A stretch of DNA of 64,000 nt from an uncultured Acidovorax sp. (GTDB lineage: Bacteria; Pseudomonadota; Gammaproteobacteria; Burkholderiales; Burkholderiaceae_C): the NCBI GenBank assembly GCA_913774955.1, contig CAJYKV010000008.1, forward strand, positions 62,001-126,000, in the 5' to 3' direction. Under the pieces are notes generated by a model that ran no database searches, was not told the origin of the DNA, and saw only the letters and a list, made by a program, of their open reading frames with translations. This document shows, one piece after another, positions 8,413 to 17,044 of this stretch. The stretch's first letter is position 1, and every line of letters begins with the position of its first letter. Made by a program: the position numbers and the translations under genes.

Positions 8413-9707
8413 TCGCCGCCCTGCTCTTCGCCATCTTCCTCGGCATGATGATCGTCGGCGTGCCGATCGGCGCCGCGCTGGGCCTGGCCGGCACCGCCGC
8501 CATCGCGATCGCGAATGCCGAGACGCCCTGGTTCGGCCTGCTCGCGGTGCCGCAGAACTTCTATGCCGGGCTCGGCAAGTACCCGCTGCTCGCGATCCCG
8601 ATGTTCGTGCTGGTCGGCTCGATCTTCGACCGCTCCGGCGTGGCGCTGCGGCTCGTGAACTTCGCGGTGGCGATCGTCGGGCGCGGCCCGGGCATGCTGC
8701 CGCTGGTGGCCATCGCCGTGGCGATGTTCCTCGGCGGCATCTCCGGCTCGGGCCCGGCCAACGCGGCCGCCGTGGGCGGCGTGATGATCGCCGCGATGTC
8801 GCGCGCGGGCTACCCCGGCTCGTTCTCGGCCAGCGTGGTCGGCGCGGCCGCGGCCACCGACATCCTGATCCCGCCATCGGTCGCCTTCATCATCTATTCG
8901 GTGCTGGTGCCCGGCGCCTCGGTGCCCGCGCTGTTCGCGGCCGGCATGGTGCCCGGCGTGCTGGCCGGCATCGCGCTGATCGTGCCGGCCGTGTGGCTGG
9001 CGCGCCGCCACCGGATGGGCGCGCTGGAGGCCTCGATGCCCCGTCCGCCCTTCTGGAAAAGCCTGCGCGAGGCCTCCTGGGGCCTGGCCGCGCCGGTGCT
9101 GATCCTGGGCGGCATGCGCGCGGGCTGGTTCACGCCCACCGAAGCTGCCGTGGTGGCCGTGTTCTACGGCCTCTTCGTGGGCATGTGCATTCACCGCACC
9201 ATCCGGCTGCGCGACCTCTACACCATCTTGCGCGAGGCGGGCGAGCTCTCGGCCGTGATCCTGCTCGTGGTGTCGCTCGCGGGCATCTTCGCGTTCTCGC
9301 TCTCCACGCTCGGCGTGATCGACCCGATCGCCAACGCCATCGTCCATTCGGGGCTCGGCGAATACGGCGTGCTCGCACTGCTGATCCTGCTGCTGATCAC
9401 CGTGGGCATGTTCCTCGACGGCATCTCGATCTTCCTGATCTTCGTGCCGCTGCTGCTGCCGATCATGCAGCACTACCAGTGGGACCCCGTGTGGTTCGGC
9501 GTGATCCTCACCCTCAAGGTGGCGCTCGGCCAGTTCACCCCGCCGCTGGCCGTGAACCTGATGGTGTCGTGCCGCATCGCGGGCGTGCGCATGGAATCCA
9601 CCGTGCGCTGGGTGGGCCCGATGCTGCTGGCCATGTTCCTCGTGATGGTGGCCGTCATCGCCTTCCCGCAGCTGGCGCTCTGGCTGCCCGCGCGCCTGGG
9701 CTATTGA
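8409..9707 (+). CDS. dctM: TRAP transporter large permease DctM
   Basis: A 432-residue integral membrane protein with about 12 hydrophobic helices. DctM-family segments include GGISGSGPANAAAVG, which corresponds to a membrane re-entrant loop, and the IPPSVAFIIYSV region. It forms the transport channel with DctQ and accepts ligand from DctP. The ATG overlaps the dctQ stop codon. Length is typical of the family (about 425-435). Confidence 0.92.
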   Translation: MIAALLFAIFLGMMIVGVPIGAALGLAGTAAIAIANAETPWFGLLAVPQNFYAGLGKYPLLAIPMFVLVGSIFDRSGVALRLVNFAVAIVGRGPGMLPLVAIAVAMFLGGISGSGPANAAAVGGVMIAAMSRAGYPGSFSASVVGAAAATDILIPPSVAFIIYSVLVPGASVPALFAAGMVPGVLAGIALIVPAVWLARRHRMGALEASMPRPPFWKSLREASWGLAAPVLILGGMRAGWFTPTEAAVVAVFYGLFVGMCIHRTIRLRDLYTILREAGELSAVILLVVSLAGIFAFSLSTLGVIDPIANAIVHSGLGEYGVLALLILLLITVGMFLDGISIFLIFVPLLLPIMQHYQWDPVWFGVILTLKVALGQFTPPLAVNLMVSCRIAGVRMESTVRWVGPMLLAMFLVMVAVIAFPQLALWLPARLGY

Positions 9708-9771
9708 GAGTGGTCCACGCCGAAGCCCTGCCCCTTTTTCCCGCAACCCGATACCGACCCGGAGACGATCC

Positions 9772-10803
9772 ATGCAACTGCGCACCTTCCTCGCCACCGC
9801 CGTGGCGGCCGCCGCCGCCCTCGCCTTCACCGCAGCCCCGGCCGCGGCGCAGAACTACAAGAGCGAATACCGCATGTCGCTGGTGCTGGGCACCGCGTTC
9901 CCCTGGGGCAAGGGCGGCGAACTGTGGGCGAACAAGGTGCGCGAACGCACCCAGGGCCGCATCAACATCAAGCTCTACCCGGGCGTGTCGCTCATCCAGG
10001 GCGACCAGACACGCGAATTCAGCGCGCTGCGCCAGGGCGTGATCGACATGGCCGTGGGCTCGACGATCAACTGGTCGCCCCAGGTGAAGGCGCTGAACCT
10101 GTTCTCGCTGCCCTTCCTCTTTCCCGACTATGCGGCAGTGGACGCGGTCACGCAGGGCGATGTCGGCAAGAGCATCTTCCAGACGCTCGAGAAGGCCGGC
10201 GTCGTGCCGCTCGCCTGGGGCGAGAACGGCTACCGCGAGATCTCCAACTCCAAGCGCCCCATCAAGAGCCCGGCGGACCTGAAGGGCATGAAGATCCGCG
10301 TGGTCGGCTCGCCGCTGTTCCTCGACACCTTCACCGCGCTGGGCGCCAATCCCACGCAGATGAGCTGGGCCGATGCCCAGCCCGCCATGGCCAGCGGCGC
10401 GGTCGATGGCCAGGAGAACCCGCTGTCGGTCTACATGGCCGCCAAGCTCTACACCGTGGCGCAGAAGCACGTCACGATGTGGAACTACATGAACGATCCG
10501 CTGGTGTTCGTCGTCAACAAGGAGATCTGGAACAGCTGGACGCCGGCCGATCGCGAGATCGTCAAGCAGGCGGCCATCGAGGCGGGCAAGGAAGAGATCG
10601 CCATCGCCCGCAAGGGCCTGGAAGGCGCCGACAAGCCACTGCTGAAGGAGATCGCCGGCCACGGCGTGACGGTGACGCAGCTCACGCCCGAAGAGCGCCA
10701 GGCCTTCGTGCAGGCCACGCGCCCGGTGGTGGAGAAGTGGAAGGGCCAGATCGGCGCGGACCTGGTGAACGCGGCGGAAAAGGCCGTGGCGGCGCGCAAG
10801 TGA
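9772..10803 (+). CDS. dctP: TRAP transporter substrate-binding protein DctP
   Basis: A 343-residue periplasmic receptor. The signal peptide ends at PAAAQ (about residue 26). The mature protein shows the DctP fold, including the conserved LKGMKIRV strand with the arginine that salt-bridges the substrate carboxylate. A GGAG site precedes the ATG. It is the third gene of dctQ-dctM-dctP. The ligand is probably an organic or keto acid, but its identity is not evident. Confidence 0.92.
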   Translation: MQLRTFLATAVAAAAALAFTAAPAAAQNYKSEYRMSLVLGTAFPWGKGGELWANKVRERTQGRINIKLYPGVSLIQGDQTREFSALRQGVIDMAVGSTINWSPQVKALNLFSLPFLFPDYAAVDAVTQGDVGKSIFQTLEKAGVVPLAWGENGYREISNSKRPIKSPADLKGMKIRVVGSPLFLDTFTALGANPTQMSWADAQPAMASGAVDGQENPLSVYMAAKLYTVAQKHVTMWNYMNDPLVFVVNKEIWNSWTPADREIVKQAAIEAGKEEIAIARKGLEGADKPLLKEIAGHGVTVTQLTPEERQAFVQATRPVVEKWKGQIGADLVNAAEKAVAARK

Positions 10804-10841
10804 CCGCGCGCGGCGGCACACCTTCCGCCGCCGCCATGCCG

Positions 10842-10858
10842 CCGCCGCTGCGCGGCGG
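10842..10858. terminator. GC hairpin between convergent genes
   Basis: A 7-bp stem (CCGCCGC with GCGGCGG, loop TGC) lies in the 57-bp gap between the ends of dctP and the ABC exporter gene. It has no T-tract, so it is only a possible bidirectional pause or terminator structure. Confidence 0.35.
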
Positions 10859-10860
10859 GC

Positions 10861-12681
10861 TCAGCCCTCGCGGGCCTGCTGGCGCCACATGTCCGCGTAG
10901 CGCCCCTCCAGCGCCAGCAGCTGCGCATGGGTGCCGCGCTCCACGATGCGGCCGGTGTCCATCACCAGGATCTCGTGCGCATCCACCACCGTCGACAGAC
11001 GGTGGGCGATGACCAGCACCGTCTTGCCCTCGGCCGCGCTGCGCAGCTCGGACTGGATGGCCCGCTCGTTCGCCGTGTCCAGCGCGGACGTGGCCTCGTC
11101 GAATACGAGGATCGGCGGGTTCTTGAGCAGCGTGCGGGCGATCGCCACGCGCTGCTTCTCGCCTCCCGACAACTTGAGTCCCCGCTCACCCACCTGGGTG
11201 GCGTAGCCGGCGGGCAGCGCGGCGACGAAGTCGTGGATACGCGCGGCGCGGGCCGCGGCCTCGATCTCCTGTTGCGAGGCGCCCGGCCGCCCGTAGGCGA
11301 TGTTGTAGCCGATGCTTTCGTTGAACAGCACCGTGTCCTGCGGCACCGCCCCTACGCTGCGGCGCAGGCTCTCCTGTGCGACGCTGCGGATGTCCTGACC
11401 GTCCACCGTGATGCGGCCCTGCTGGACGTCGTAGAAGCGGAACATCAGCCGCGCGAGCGTGGATTTCCCCGAGCCCGAGGGGCCCACCACCGCCACCGTC
11501 CGGCCCGCGGGGATCGTGAAGTCCACGCCATGGAGGATCGGCCGGGCGGGCTCGTAGGCGAAATGCACGGTCTCGAAGCGCACTTCCGGGGCGCCATTCA
11601 GGCGCAGCGGCGGCGCCTGCGGCGCGTCCTGCACTTCCTGCGGCCGGTCCATCAGCGTGAACATCTTGTCCAGGTCGGTCAGGCTCTGCTTGATCTCGCG
11701 GTAGATCACGCCCAGGAAGTTGAGCGGAATGTAGAGCTGGATCATGAACGCGTTGACCATGACCAGGTCGCCCAGCGTCATGCGGCCGTCGGCCACGCCC
11801 TGAGCCGCGCGCCACAGCATGGCGACGAGGCCCGTGGCGATGATGAGCTGCTGCCCGGCGTTGAGCAGCGACAGCGAGGTCTGGCTCTTGAGCCGCGCGC
11901 GGCGCAGGCGCTCCAGGCTCTCGTCGTAGCGCCGCACCTCGAAGCCTTCGTTGTTGAAGTACTTCACCGTCTCGTAGTTCAGCAGCGAATCCACCGCCTT
12001 CGTGTGGGCCGCGGAATCGAAGGCATTGGCCTCGCGGCGGAAGCGCGTGCGCCACTCGGTGAGCAGCACGGTGAACAGGATGTAGCACCCCAGCGCGGCG
12101 AGCGTGATCCAGGCGAAGACCGGATCGAACTTCCCGCCGAGCACCGCCAGCACCAGGAACACTTCGAGCAGGGTGGCGCCGATGTTGAACAGCGTGAACG
12201 AGATCAGCGATTCGATGCCGCGCACGCCGCGCTCGATGTCGCGCGTCATCCCGCCCGTCTGCCGCTCCAGGTGGAAGCGCAGGCTCAGTGCATGCAGGTG
12301 CTCGAAGGTCTCCAGCGCGATGCGCCGCGCGGCGCCCTGGGTGGCCTTGGCGAAGACGAGTTCGCGCAGTTCGGTGAAGACCGAGGTGCTGAGCCGCAGC
12401 AGCCCGTAGGCCGCGAGCAGCGCGACCGGCACCACCACGAGCGCGGCGGCGGCCCCGGGTGCGGGCGCCATGGCGTCCACGATGCGCTTGAGCAGCAGCG
12501 GCACCCCCACGTTCGCGAGCTTGGCGCAGAGTACGAACACCAGCGCCGCGAGCACGCGCCAGCGGTAGTGCAGCAGGTAGGGAATCAGGCGGGCGAGCGT
12601 GGCACGGTCGCTGCGGACGGGCTCCGCGGCAGGCGCTGCGGCAGGGGAAGGGGAGGGGGCGACGTCGCCGTGGGGGCGCAT
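10861..12681 (-). CDS. Atm1/HMT1-type ABC exporter (fused permease-ATPase)
   Basis: A 606-residue half-transporter. Residues about 35-310 are a six-helix ABC transmembrane domain, and about 350-606 the ATPase. The latter has Walker [10 protein letters not shown], signature LSGGEKQR, and Walker B with LVFDEATSALD. The overall sequence resembles the ABCB7/Atm1 group, which exports glutathione-linked metals or sulfur compounds. It would act as a homodimer in the inner membrane. The ATG at 12681 is preferred; a TTG three codons earlier is possible. It diverges from the thioesterase gene with only 41 bp between starts. Confidence 0.88.
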   Translation of the reverse strand: MRPHGDVAPSPSPAAAPAAEPVRSDRATLARLIPYLLHYRWRVLAALVFVLCAKLANVGVPLLLKRIVDAMAPAPGAAAALVVVPVALLAAYGLLRLSTSVFTELRELVFAKATQGAARRIALETFEHLHALSLRFHLERQTGGMTRDIERGVRGIESLISFTLFNIGATLLEVFLVLAVLGGKFDPVFAWITLAALGCYILFTVLLTEWRTRFRREANAFDSAAHTKAVDSLLNYETVKYFNNEGFEVRRYDESLERLRRARLKSQTSLSLLNAGQQLIIATGLVAMLWRAAQGVADGRMTLGDLVMVNAFMIQLYIPLNFLGVIYREIKQSLTDLDKMFTLMDRPQEVQDAPQAPPLRLNGAPEVRFETVHFAYEPARPILHGVDFTIPAGRTVAVVGPSGSGKSTLARLMFRFYDVQQGRITVDGQDIRSVAQESLRRSVGAVPQDTVLFNESIGYNIAYGRPGASQQEIEAAARAARIHDFVAALPAGYATQVGERGLKLSGGEKQRVAIARTLLKNPPILVFDEATSALDTANERAIQSELRSAAEGKTVLVIAHRLSTVVDAHEILVMDTGRIVERGTHAQLLALEGRYADMWRQQAREG

Positions 12682-12722
12682 GGGGGACAATCTGGATCGT
12701 TGTTGTTACCGAGATTGTGCCC

Positions 12723-13169
12723 ATGACCTCCCCCCTGCCCGCCCAGAGTGCCCTGCCCGTCGACAAGGAGCTGGTGCTCAAAGTGATCCCGATGCCGGCG
12801 GACTGCAACGCCAATGGCGACATCTTCGGGGGCTGGGTGATGGCGCAGGTGGACCTCGCGGGGTCGGTGCTGCCCGCGCGCCACGTCCAGGGCCGCATGG
12901 CCACGGTGGCCGTGAACGAGTTCGTCTTCAAGCAGCCCGTGCGCGTCGGCGACATCCTCTCGTTCTTCTCCACGATCACGCGCATCGGCCGCACGTCGGT
13001 GACCGTGGAGGTGGAGGTGTATGCCGAGCGCTTCGCCGCCCAGGGCCGCTACGTCAAGGTGACGGAGGCCCGCCTCACCTACGTGGCGATCGACGCATCG
13101 GGCCGGCCGCGCGCGGTGCCGCGCCCCGCCGACGAATCGGCCGCGCCTCCTGCCGAAGGCGCGGCCTGA
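12723..13169 (+). CDS. YciA-like acyl-CoA thioesterase
   Basis: A 148-residue single-hotdog protein. The GDIFGGWVMAQVDLAG segment forms the catalytic helix and its upstream loop, with the aspartate of MAQVD as the general base/nucleophile of the YciA/Acot family. It hydrolyses acyl-CoA esters in the cytoplasm, probably as a hexamer. The C-terminal 25 residues are a proline/alanine tail. A GTG two codons upstream is an alternative start. Confidence 0.88.
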   Translation: MTSPLPAQSALPVDKELVLKVIPMPADCNANGDIFGGWVMAQVDLAGSVLPARHVQGRMATVAVNEFVFKQPVRVGDILSFFSTITRIGRTSVTVEVEVYAERFAAQGRYVKVTEARLTYVAIDASGRPRAVPRPADESAAPPAEGAA

Positions 13170-13176
13170 ATGCGGA

Positions 13177-13202
13177 CGGACCGTGCGTGAAGGCACGGTC
13201 CG
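13177..13202. terminator. Hairpin downstream of the thioesterase gene
   Basis: A perfect 10-bp inverted repeat (13177-13186 with 13193-13202, 6-base loop) begins 8 bases after the thioesterase stop and precedes the convergent end of the bactofilin gene. The absence of a T-tract makes it a probable rather than certain terminator. Confidence 0.5.
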
Positions 13203-13260
13203 CGGTTGGAGCCCGCTGGCCGCTGCCTCCTGAAGCCGGCAGCGGACCGGGCCGGGAGCA

Positions 13261-13827
13261 TCAGGCCGCGAGGGCCTGGGCCTCGGTGCGCGAGGTGTTC
13301 GCGGCGCTGTGGGAGCGCGACGCACCCGACGTGCCCGCCTCGATCTCGCCGGCCAGCTGGCCACCTTCCTCGATCACCACCTTGCCGTAGCGGATCTTGC
13401 CGTTCACCTTGCCGGTGCTGTAGATGACGAGCTTCTGGCGCACGGTCAGCGTGCCGTTGAATTCGCCATGGATCTCGGCGATGTCGATCTCGGCCGAGCC
13501 CCGGAACGCGCCCTGCTCCGCGATGTGGATGACGCGCGAATCCATGGTGGCCTCCACCGTGCCCTCCACCACGAGCGTGTCGCAGTCGGTGATCTCCACG
13601 CCCTTGAGCTTGATGTTCGGGCCGACGGTGAGCTTGCTGCCCACGCTTTCCGTGGCGGTACCTTCCACCGGACGGGAAGCGCCGGCCGCAGTCACCGCCG
13701 CGGCGGGAGAGGTGGCGGCTGCGGTGGGCGTCACGGCGCTGCCGGCTCCACCCAGCACGGACGAAGGCTGGCGGGGCTGGAACGACTCGGGTTCACGCTT
13801 GCCGAAGAAGGGGTTTTGCACGGCCAT
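13261..13827 (-). CDS. Bactofilin (polymer-forming cytoskeletal protein)
   Basis: A 188-residue protein. The central right-handed beta-helix domain (about residues 65-165) has the repeated short-strand pattern (GPNIKLKGVEITDCDTLVVEG and onward) of bactofilins, flanked by disordered Ala/Pro-rich tails. Bactofilins self-assemble into filaments without nucleotide and scaffold cell-wall, polysaccharide or motility machinery at the membrane. An AAGGAG site seven bases before the ATG fixes the start. Confidence 0.9.
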   Translation of the reverse strand: MAVQNPFFGKREPESFQPRQPSSVLGGAGSAVTPTAAATSPAAAVTAAGASRPVEGTATESVGSKLTVGPNIKLKGVEITDCDTLVVEGTVEATMDSRVIHIAEQGAFRGSAEIDIAEIHGEFNGTLTVRQKLVIYSTGKVNGKIRYGKVVIEEGGQLAGEIEAGTSGASRSHSAANTSRTEAQALAA

Positions 13828-13887
13828 CAGATCTCCTTGGAAAAAGTTCGTCCGATGCTAGAAGGCCGCCTTTCCGGAAAATCCACG

Positions 13888-13949
13888 CGTTACGCAAGAA
13901 CGGTAACGAAACCCTTCGAGCGTTGCATGCACTTGCAGTGCTTGCAGCG
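13888..13949. promoter_or_regulatory. Inverted repeat and iteron-like repeats upstream of bactofilin
   Basis: In the 184-bp gap before the bactofilin gene there is a 6-bp-arm inverted repeat (CGTTAC and GTAACG, 13888-13908). It is followed at 13922-13949 by three tandem 9-10-bp units with a TTGCA core. No convincing promoter hexamers could be fixed. These are candidate regulatory sites only. Confidence 0.3.
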
Positions 13950-14011
13950 TCATACAGGGGCGCCACCCGGCGTAGGCGGGCGCAGCGGCAGCGTGTCGGA
14001 GAGCCGCCTGC

Positions 14012-15025
14012 TCAGGGCTGGAAGCCAGAGCGCCGCACCACGGGGGCCCACTGGGCCTTGTAAGCCGACAGCATCTGCGCCGTCCGATCGCGCGAACTCG
14101 CCACGGGCACCATGCGGGCGGCGGTGAACCGCGCCTGGACCACCTTGTCCGCCATGGCCTCGGAGGTGGCCTCCGCGATGCGGCGGGCGCGCGTCCCCGG
14201 CATCCAGGCGGGCGCGTAGAGCACGTTCCAGCCCTGCGCGGACAGGACCAGGCCGGTTTCCTTGAACGTCGGCACCATGGGCAGCTCGGGCGCCCGGTGG
14301 TCGTCCGAAATCGCCAGGATGCGCAGTTTGCCCTCCTGGTGCAGGGGTTCGAGCGCATCGAGAGCGTCGATGGCCAGCGGCACGTGGCCCCCGATCAGGT
14401 CGTCGAGCAGCGGCCCCGAGCCGCGGTAGCCGACCACCGGCAGCGTGAGGCCGAGCTGCTCGGCCAGCATCAGCGCGACGAAGTGGGGAAGACTGCCCGT
14501 GGCCGGCACGCCGGCCGAGAGCCGGTCCTTGTGCGCCAGCATCCAGGCGTGCAGTTGGGAGAACCCGCGCACCGGCACGCCCGTGCCCACGGCCACGCCG
14601 AACGCATAGCGTGTGATCTGCGACAGCGGCACATAGTCCCTGTCCGGTTCGTAGCCGTTGTCCTTGAACACCAGGGGCGCGATCAGCATGGTGGCCGGAT
14701 TGGCCAGCAGTGCCACGTTCGCGCCGGATTTCTCGCGGTGCAACTGCTGGGCAGCCAAGCGGCCACCGGCCCCCGGGCGGTTGTCCACGGTCACCGGCAC
14801 GCCGAGCCGTGGGCCCAGGGCTTCGGCCAGCAGGCGGGCGGCGGCGTCGGACGAGCCGCCCGGCGCATAGGGCACCACGATGCGCAGGACACCACCGTCC
14901 AGCACCCCCCGGCCCTGCGATCGGGCCGCATGCGGCCACAGCAGCGGCGCCGCAGCCCCGGCCGCGGACCAGCGGAGCCAGTCCCGGCGGCAGAGGGGGT
15001 GGGCGGGATCGGAGGAGCGGGTCAT
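14012..15025 (-). CDS. Bug/TctC-family solute-binding protein, probable Tat substrate
   Basis: A 337-residue protein with an N-terminal CRRDWLRW motif before a hydrophobic segment, which fits a twin-arginine (Tat) or Sec signal. The Bug signature VVPYAPGGSSD and the VDNRPGAGG loop define the family. No permease genes are adjacent. The message starts directly behind a strong hairpin (15028-15053), and no free ribosome-binding site is visible, which is unusual. Confidence 0.88.
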   Translation of the reverse strand: MTRSSDPAHPLCRRDWLRWSAAGAAAPLLWPHAARSQGRGVLDGGVLRIVVPYAPGGSSDAAARLLAEALGPRLGVPVTVDNRPGAGGRLAAQQLHREKSGANVALLANPATMLIAPLVFKDNGYEPDRDYVPLSQITRYAFGVAVGTGVPVRGFSQLHAWMLAHKDRLSAGVPATGSLPHFVALMLAEQLGLTLPVVGYRGSGPLLDDLIGGHVPLAIDALDALEPLHQEGKLRILAISDDHRAPELPMVPTFKETGLVLSAQGWNVLYAPAWMPGTRARRIAEATSEAMADKVVQARFTAARMVPVASSRDRTAQMLSAYKAQWAPVVRRSGFQP

Positions 15026-15027
15026 GC

Positions 15028-15053
15028 CGGCAACATCGCGGGGGATGTTGCCG
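15028..15053 (-). promoter_or_regulatory. Perfect inverted repeat abutting the tctC-like start codon
   Basis: A 10-bp perfect inverted repeat (CGGCAACATC and GATGTTGCCG, 6-base loop) ends two bases before the ATG of the Bug protein gene. In RNA it would sequester the initiation region; in DNA it could be an operator. Confidence 0.6.
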
Positions 15054-15144
15054 AATGTAGCGCCGCTGGATTTTGGTGGAAGCTAGCGTTACTACGGAGG
15101 GCGTCCGAGGTCCGCGCCCACTGTCGAGCACAGGCCAAGTGAAA

Positions 15145-15253
15145 TGGCGCTGAAGTCCGGGCGCCGCTTTTGGCGAAAACTGCTGGGCCGCTTCGCAGCC
15201 CGTTCTCCTGCGGAGAACTCCGGCCTTCAGCTGGCGCTGAAGTCCGGGCGCCG
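15145..15253. repeat. 22-bp direct repeat at the 3' end of the isomerase gene
   Basis: The 22 bases that encode the last residues of the enoyl-CoA isomerase (15232-15253) recur exactly at 15145-15166, outside the gene and 87 bp away. The copy looks like a remnant of a short tandem duplication of the gene end. Confidence 0.7.
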
Positions 15254-16000
15254 TTTTTCCATGAACGCGGTGAAGGCTTCGCGGGCGGCGGGTTCCTGGA
15301 GCATGCGGCCGAAGGAGGCCCCCTCTTCCGCCATGCGCTCGAGCACGGCGGCGGTCTGGTCCTTTTTCATCAGGCGCTTGGTTTCGATCAGCGACGACAG
15401 CGGCTTGGAGGCCAGCTTGCGGGCCTGGGTCTGGGCCACCATGTTGCATTCCGTGGGCGGCACGACGCGGTTGACGAGGCCGACTTCCAGCGCGGCCTCC
15501 GCCATGAACGGCTCGCCCAGCAGCAGGGCCTCCGCCGCGCGGTGGTAGCCCATCATGCGCGGCACGAGCAGGCTGGAGGCGGCCTCGGGGCAGAGCCCCA
15601 GATTGACGAAGGGCATGGAGAACGCCGCGTTGTCGCCCGCATAGACCAGGTCGCAGTGCATCAGCATGGTCGTGCCGATGCCCACTGCGGGGCCGCAGAC
15701 GGCCGCGACGACGGGCTTGGGGAAGGTGGCGATCGCGCGCAGGAACCGGAACACCGGCGACTCCTGCGTGGAGGGCGGGCTGTTCAGGAAATCCCCGATG
15801 TCGTTGCCGGCGCTGAAGATCGCGACGTCACCCTGCAGCACGATCACGCGCACGGCCGGGTCCTGCGCCGCCGCCTCGAAGGCATCCGCCAGCGCGGCAT
15901 ACATGGCGCGCGTGATGGAATTCTTCTTGTCCACGCGGTTGAACGTGATGGTGGTCACGCCGGACTCGACGTGGGTAAGGATGTCCTGGGATGCGGTCAT
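15227..16000 (-). CDS. Enoyl-CoA hydratase/isomerase family, probable delta3,delta2-enoyl-CoA isomerase
   Basis: A 257-residue crotonase-fold protein. The oxyanion-hole segments (SAGNDIGDF and CGPAVGIGTT) are present. The two hydratase glutamates are replaced: Thr in GIGTT and Phe in MPFVNLG. A glutamate is kept in PEAASS, the position used by ECI2-type delta3,delta2-isomerases. It should therefore shift double bonds during oxidation of unsaturated fatty acids rather than hydrate them. An AGGAG site supports the ATG at 16000; ATG 16033 would overlap the preceding thioesterase gene. Confidence 0.82.
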   Translation of the reverse strand: MTASQDILTHVESGVTTITFNRVDKKNSITRAMYAALADAFEAAAQDPAVRVIVLQGDVAIFSAGNDIGDFLNSPPSTQESPVFRFLRAIATFPKPVVAAVCGPAVGIGTTMLMHCDLVYAGDNAAFSMPFVNLGLCPEAASSLLVPRMMGYHRAAEALLLGEPFMAEAALEVGLVNRVVPPTECNMVAQTQARKLASKPLSSLIETKRLMKKDQTAAVLERMAEEGASFGRMLQEPAAREAFTAFMEKRRPDFSAS

Positions 16001-16029
16001 GGGCGGGGCTCCTGCGCTTTCTTTGTCAT

Positions 16030-16857
16030 TCATTCTTTGTAGTAGACGATCTGGTGGCTGCTCGCGAGCATGGTGCCGCCCTGGTTCCAGAGCTGCACCG
16101 TCTGGTCGAAGAACCCGTTGCGGAATTCCTGCGCGCGGGCCTGGCCCAGCAGGTAGGCGGCGCCCGTGTCCGCGAGCTGTTCGCGGCTGGCATGGAAGTA
16201 CACGGTGAGCGACACCGTGCCGGCCGGCACCTGGCGCGCGCGGCGCAGCCACACGCGGGGAAAGAATACATCGGCCAGCGCGGCGAGCGCGCAGAAATCG
16301 AGCGGCCGGTCGGGCTCGTCGCGCATCCACAGCTGGCTCAGGCTGCTGTCGCCGCCGCCGTCCCAGCGCGAGGGCAGCGCGCCGGCCACCGGCCGCAGGT
16401 CGTAGCGGTCGAGCCACTTCACGGGCATGCCGCGCAGCACGCGCTCCAGGCCCTCGGGGCCCGCCACCTCGGGCATGGGGGTGTCGGGCAGGCTCCAGGT
16501 CTCGCGGCGCACCGCGGTGACGGCCGTGGCCGTGGTGGTGACTACCGGCTTGCCGTCGGCCCCGGCCTGCAGGACCGACACCGTCCAGTGCTGCGTGGAC
16601 CGGTTGGTGCGGACCGGCACCGCCTGCACCGTGAACTCGCCCTCGGCGATGGCGCCGGCATAGTTCACCGTGAGCGACAGCGGATCGCCCAGGCGCTCCG
16701 GATGCCGCATCACGGCCTGCAGCAGCACCGCGGCCGTGATGCCGCCGAACGGCCCGACCATGTTCCAGTAGGCAGGCGACGTGCGCGCCGTGTAGCGGCC
16801 GGGCCCGGCCTCCGTGAGTGCCAGCGCATCATCCAGTGGGTGCAGAGAATCGGTCAT
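16030..16857 (-). CDS. TesB-like acyl-CoA thioesterase (double hotdog)
   Basis: A 275-residue protein of the TesB/thioesterase-like superfamily, with two hotdog halves. The first begins around NMVGPFGGITAAVLLQAV and the second includes VSLTVYFHAS. It probably releases CoA from acyl or branched intermediates in the neighbouring beta-oxidation pathway. It sits between the thiolase and isomerase genes in the same direction. ATG 16857 gives a family-typical N-terminus; the frame stays open a further 19 codons upstream. Confidence 0.8.
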   Translation of the reverse strand: MTDSLHPLDDALALTEAGPGRYTARTSPAYWNMVGPFGGITAAVLLQAVMRHPERLGDPLSLTVNYAGAIAEGEFTVQAVPVRTNRSTQHWTVSVLQAGADGKPVVTTTATAVTAVRRETWSLPDTPMPEVAGPEGLERVLRGMPVKWLDRYDLRPVAGALPSRWDGGGDSSLSQLWMRDEPDRPLDFCALAALADVFFPRVWLRRARQVPAGTVSLTVYFHASREQLADTGAAYLLGQARAQEFRNGFFDQTVQLWNQGGTMLASSHQIVYYKE

Positions 16858-16980
16858 GGTGAGCGAGTGTGCCGTGGTTGCAAACGGTTGGCCGTCGTAC
16901 CGGTGACTGGACAAGGCAGAGCGCCAACGGCTCCTGCCAGCAGACGCCGTGGAACGGGTTTCGCCCGGCCACCGGCGGCG

Positions 16981-17039
16981 TCCCCCTTCCCGCGCGCCAG
17001 CGCGAGAGAAGAGGGAAGCGGCGAAGCCGCTCAGGGGGA
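16981..17039. repeat. Cloverleaf-like hairpin element, probable dispersed intergenic repeat
   Basis: An outer stem (TCCCCCT 16981-16987 with AGGGGGA 17033-17039, extended by TCCC with GGGA) encloses two hairpins: a GCGC arm pair and AGCGGC-GAA-GCCGCT at 17017-17031. It begins just after the thiolase stop codon. The sequence style recalls REP-like elements scattered between genes in Comamonadaceae. It may stabilise or end the thiolase message. Confidence 0.5.
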
Positions 17040-17044
17040 TGTAA

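Noticed and set aside
15145-15253. 22-bp direct repeat considered as integrase attachment sites
   Set aside because: No integrase or tRNA gene is near, and the DNA between the copies is only about 65 bp.
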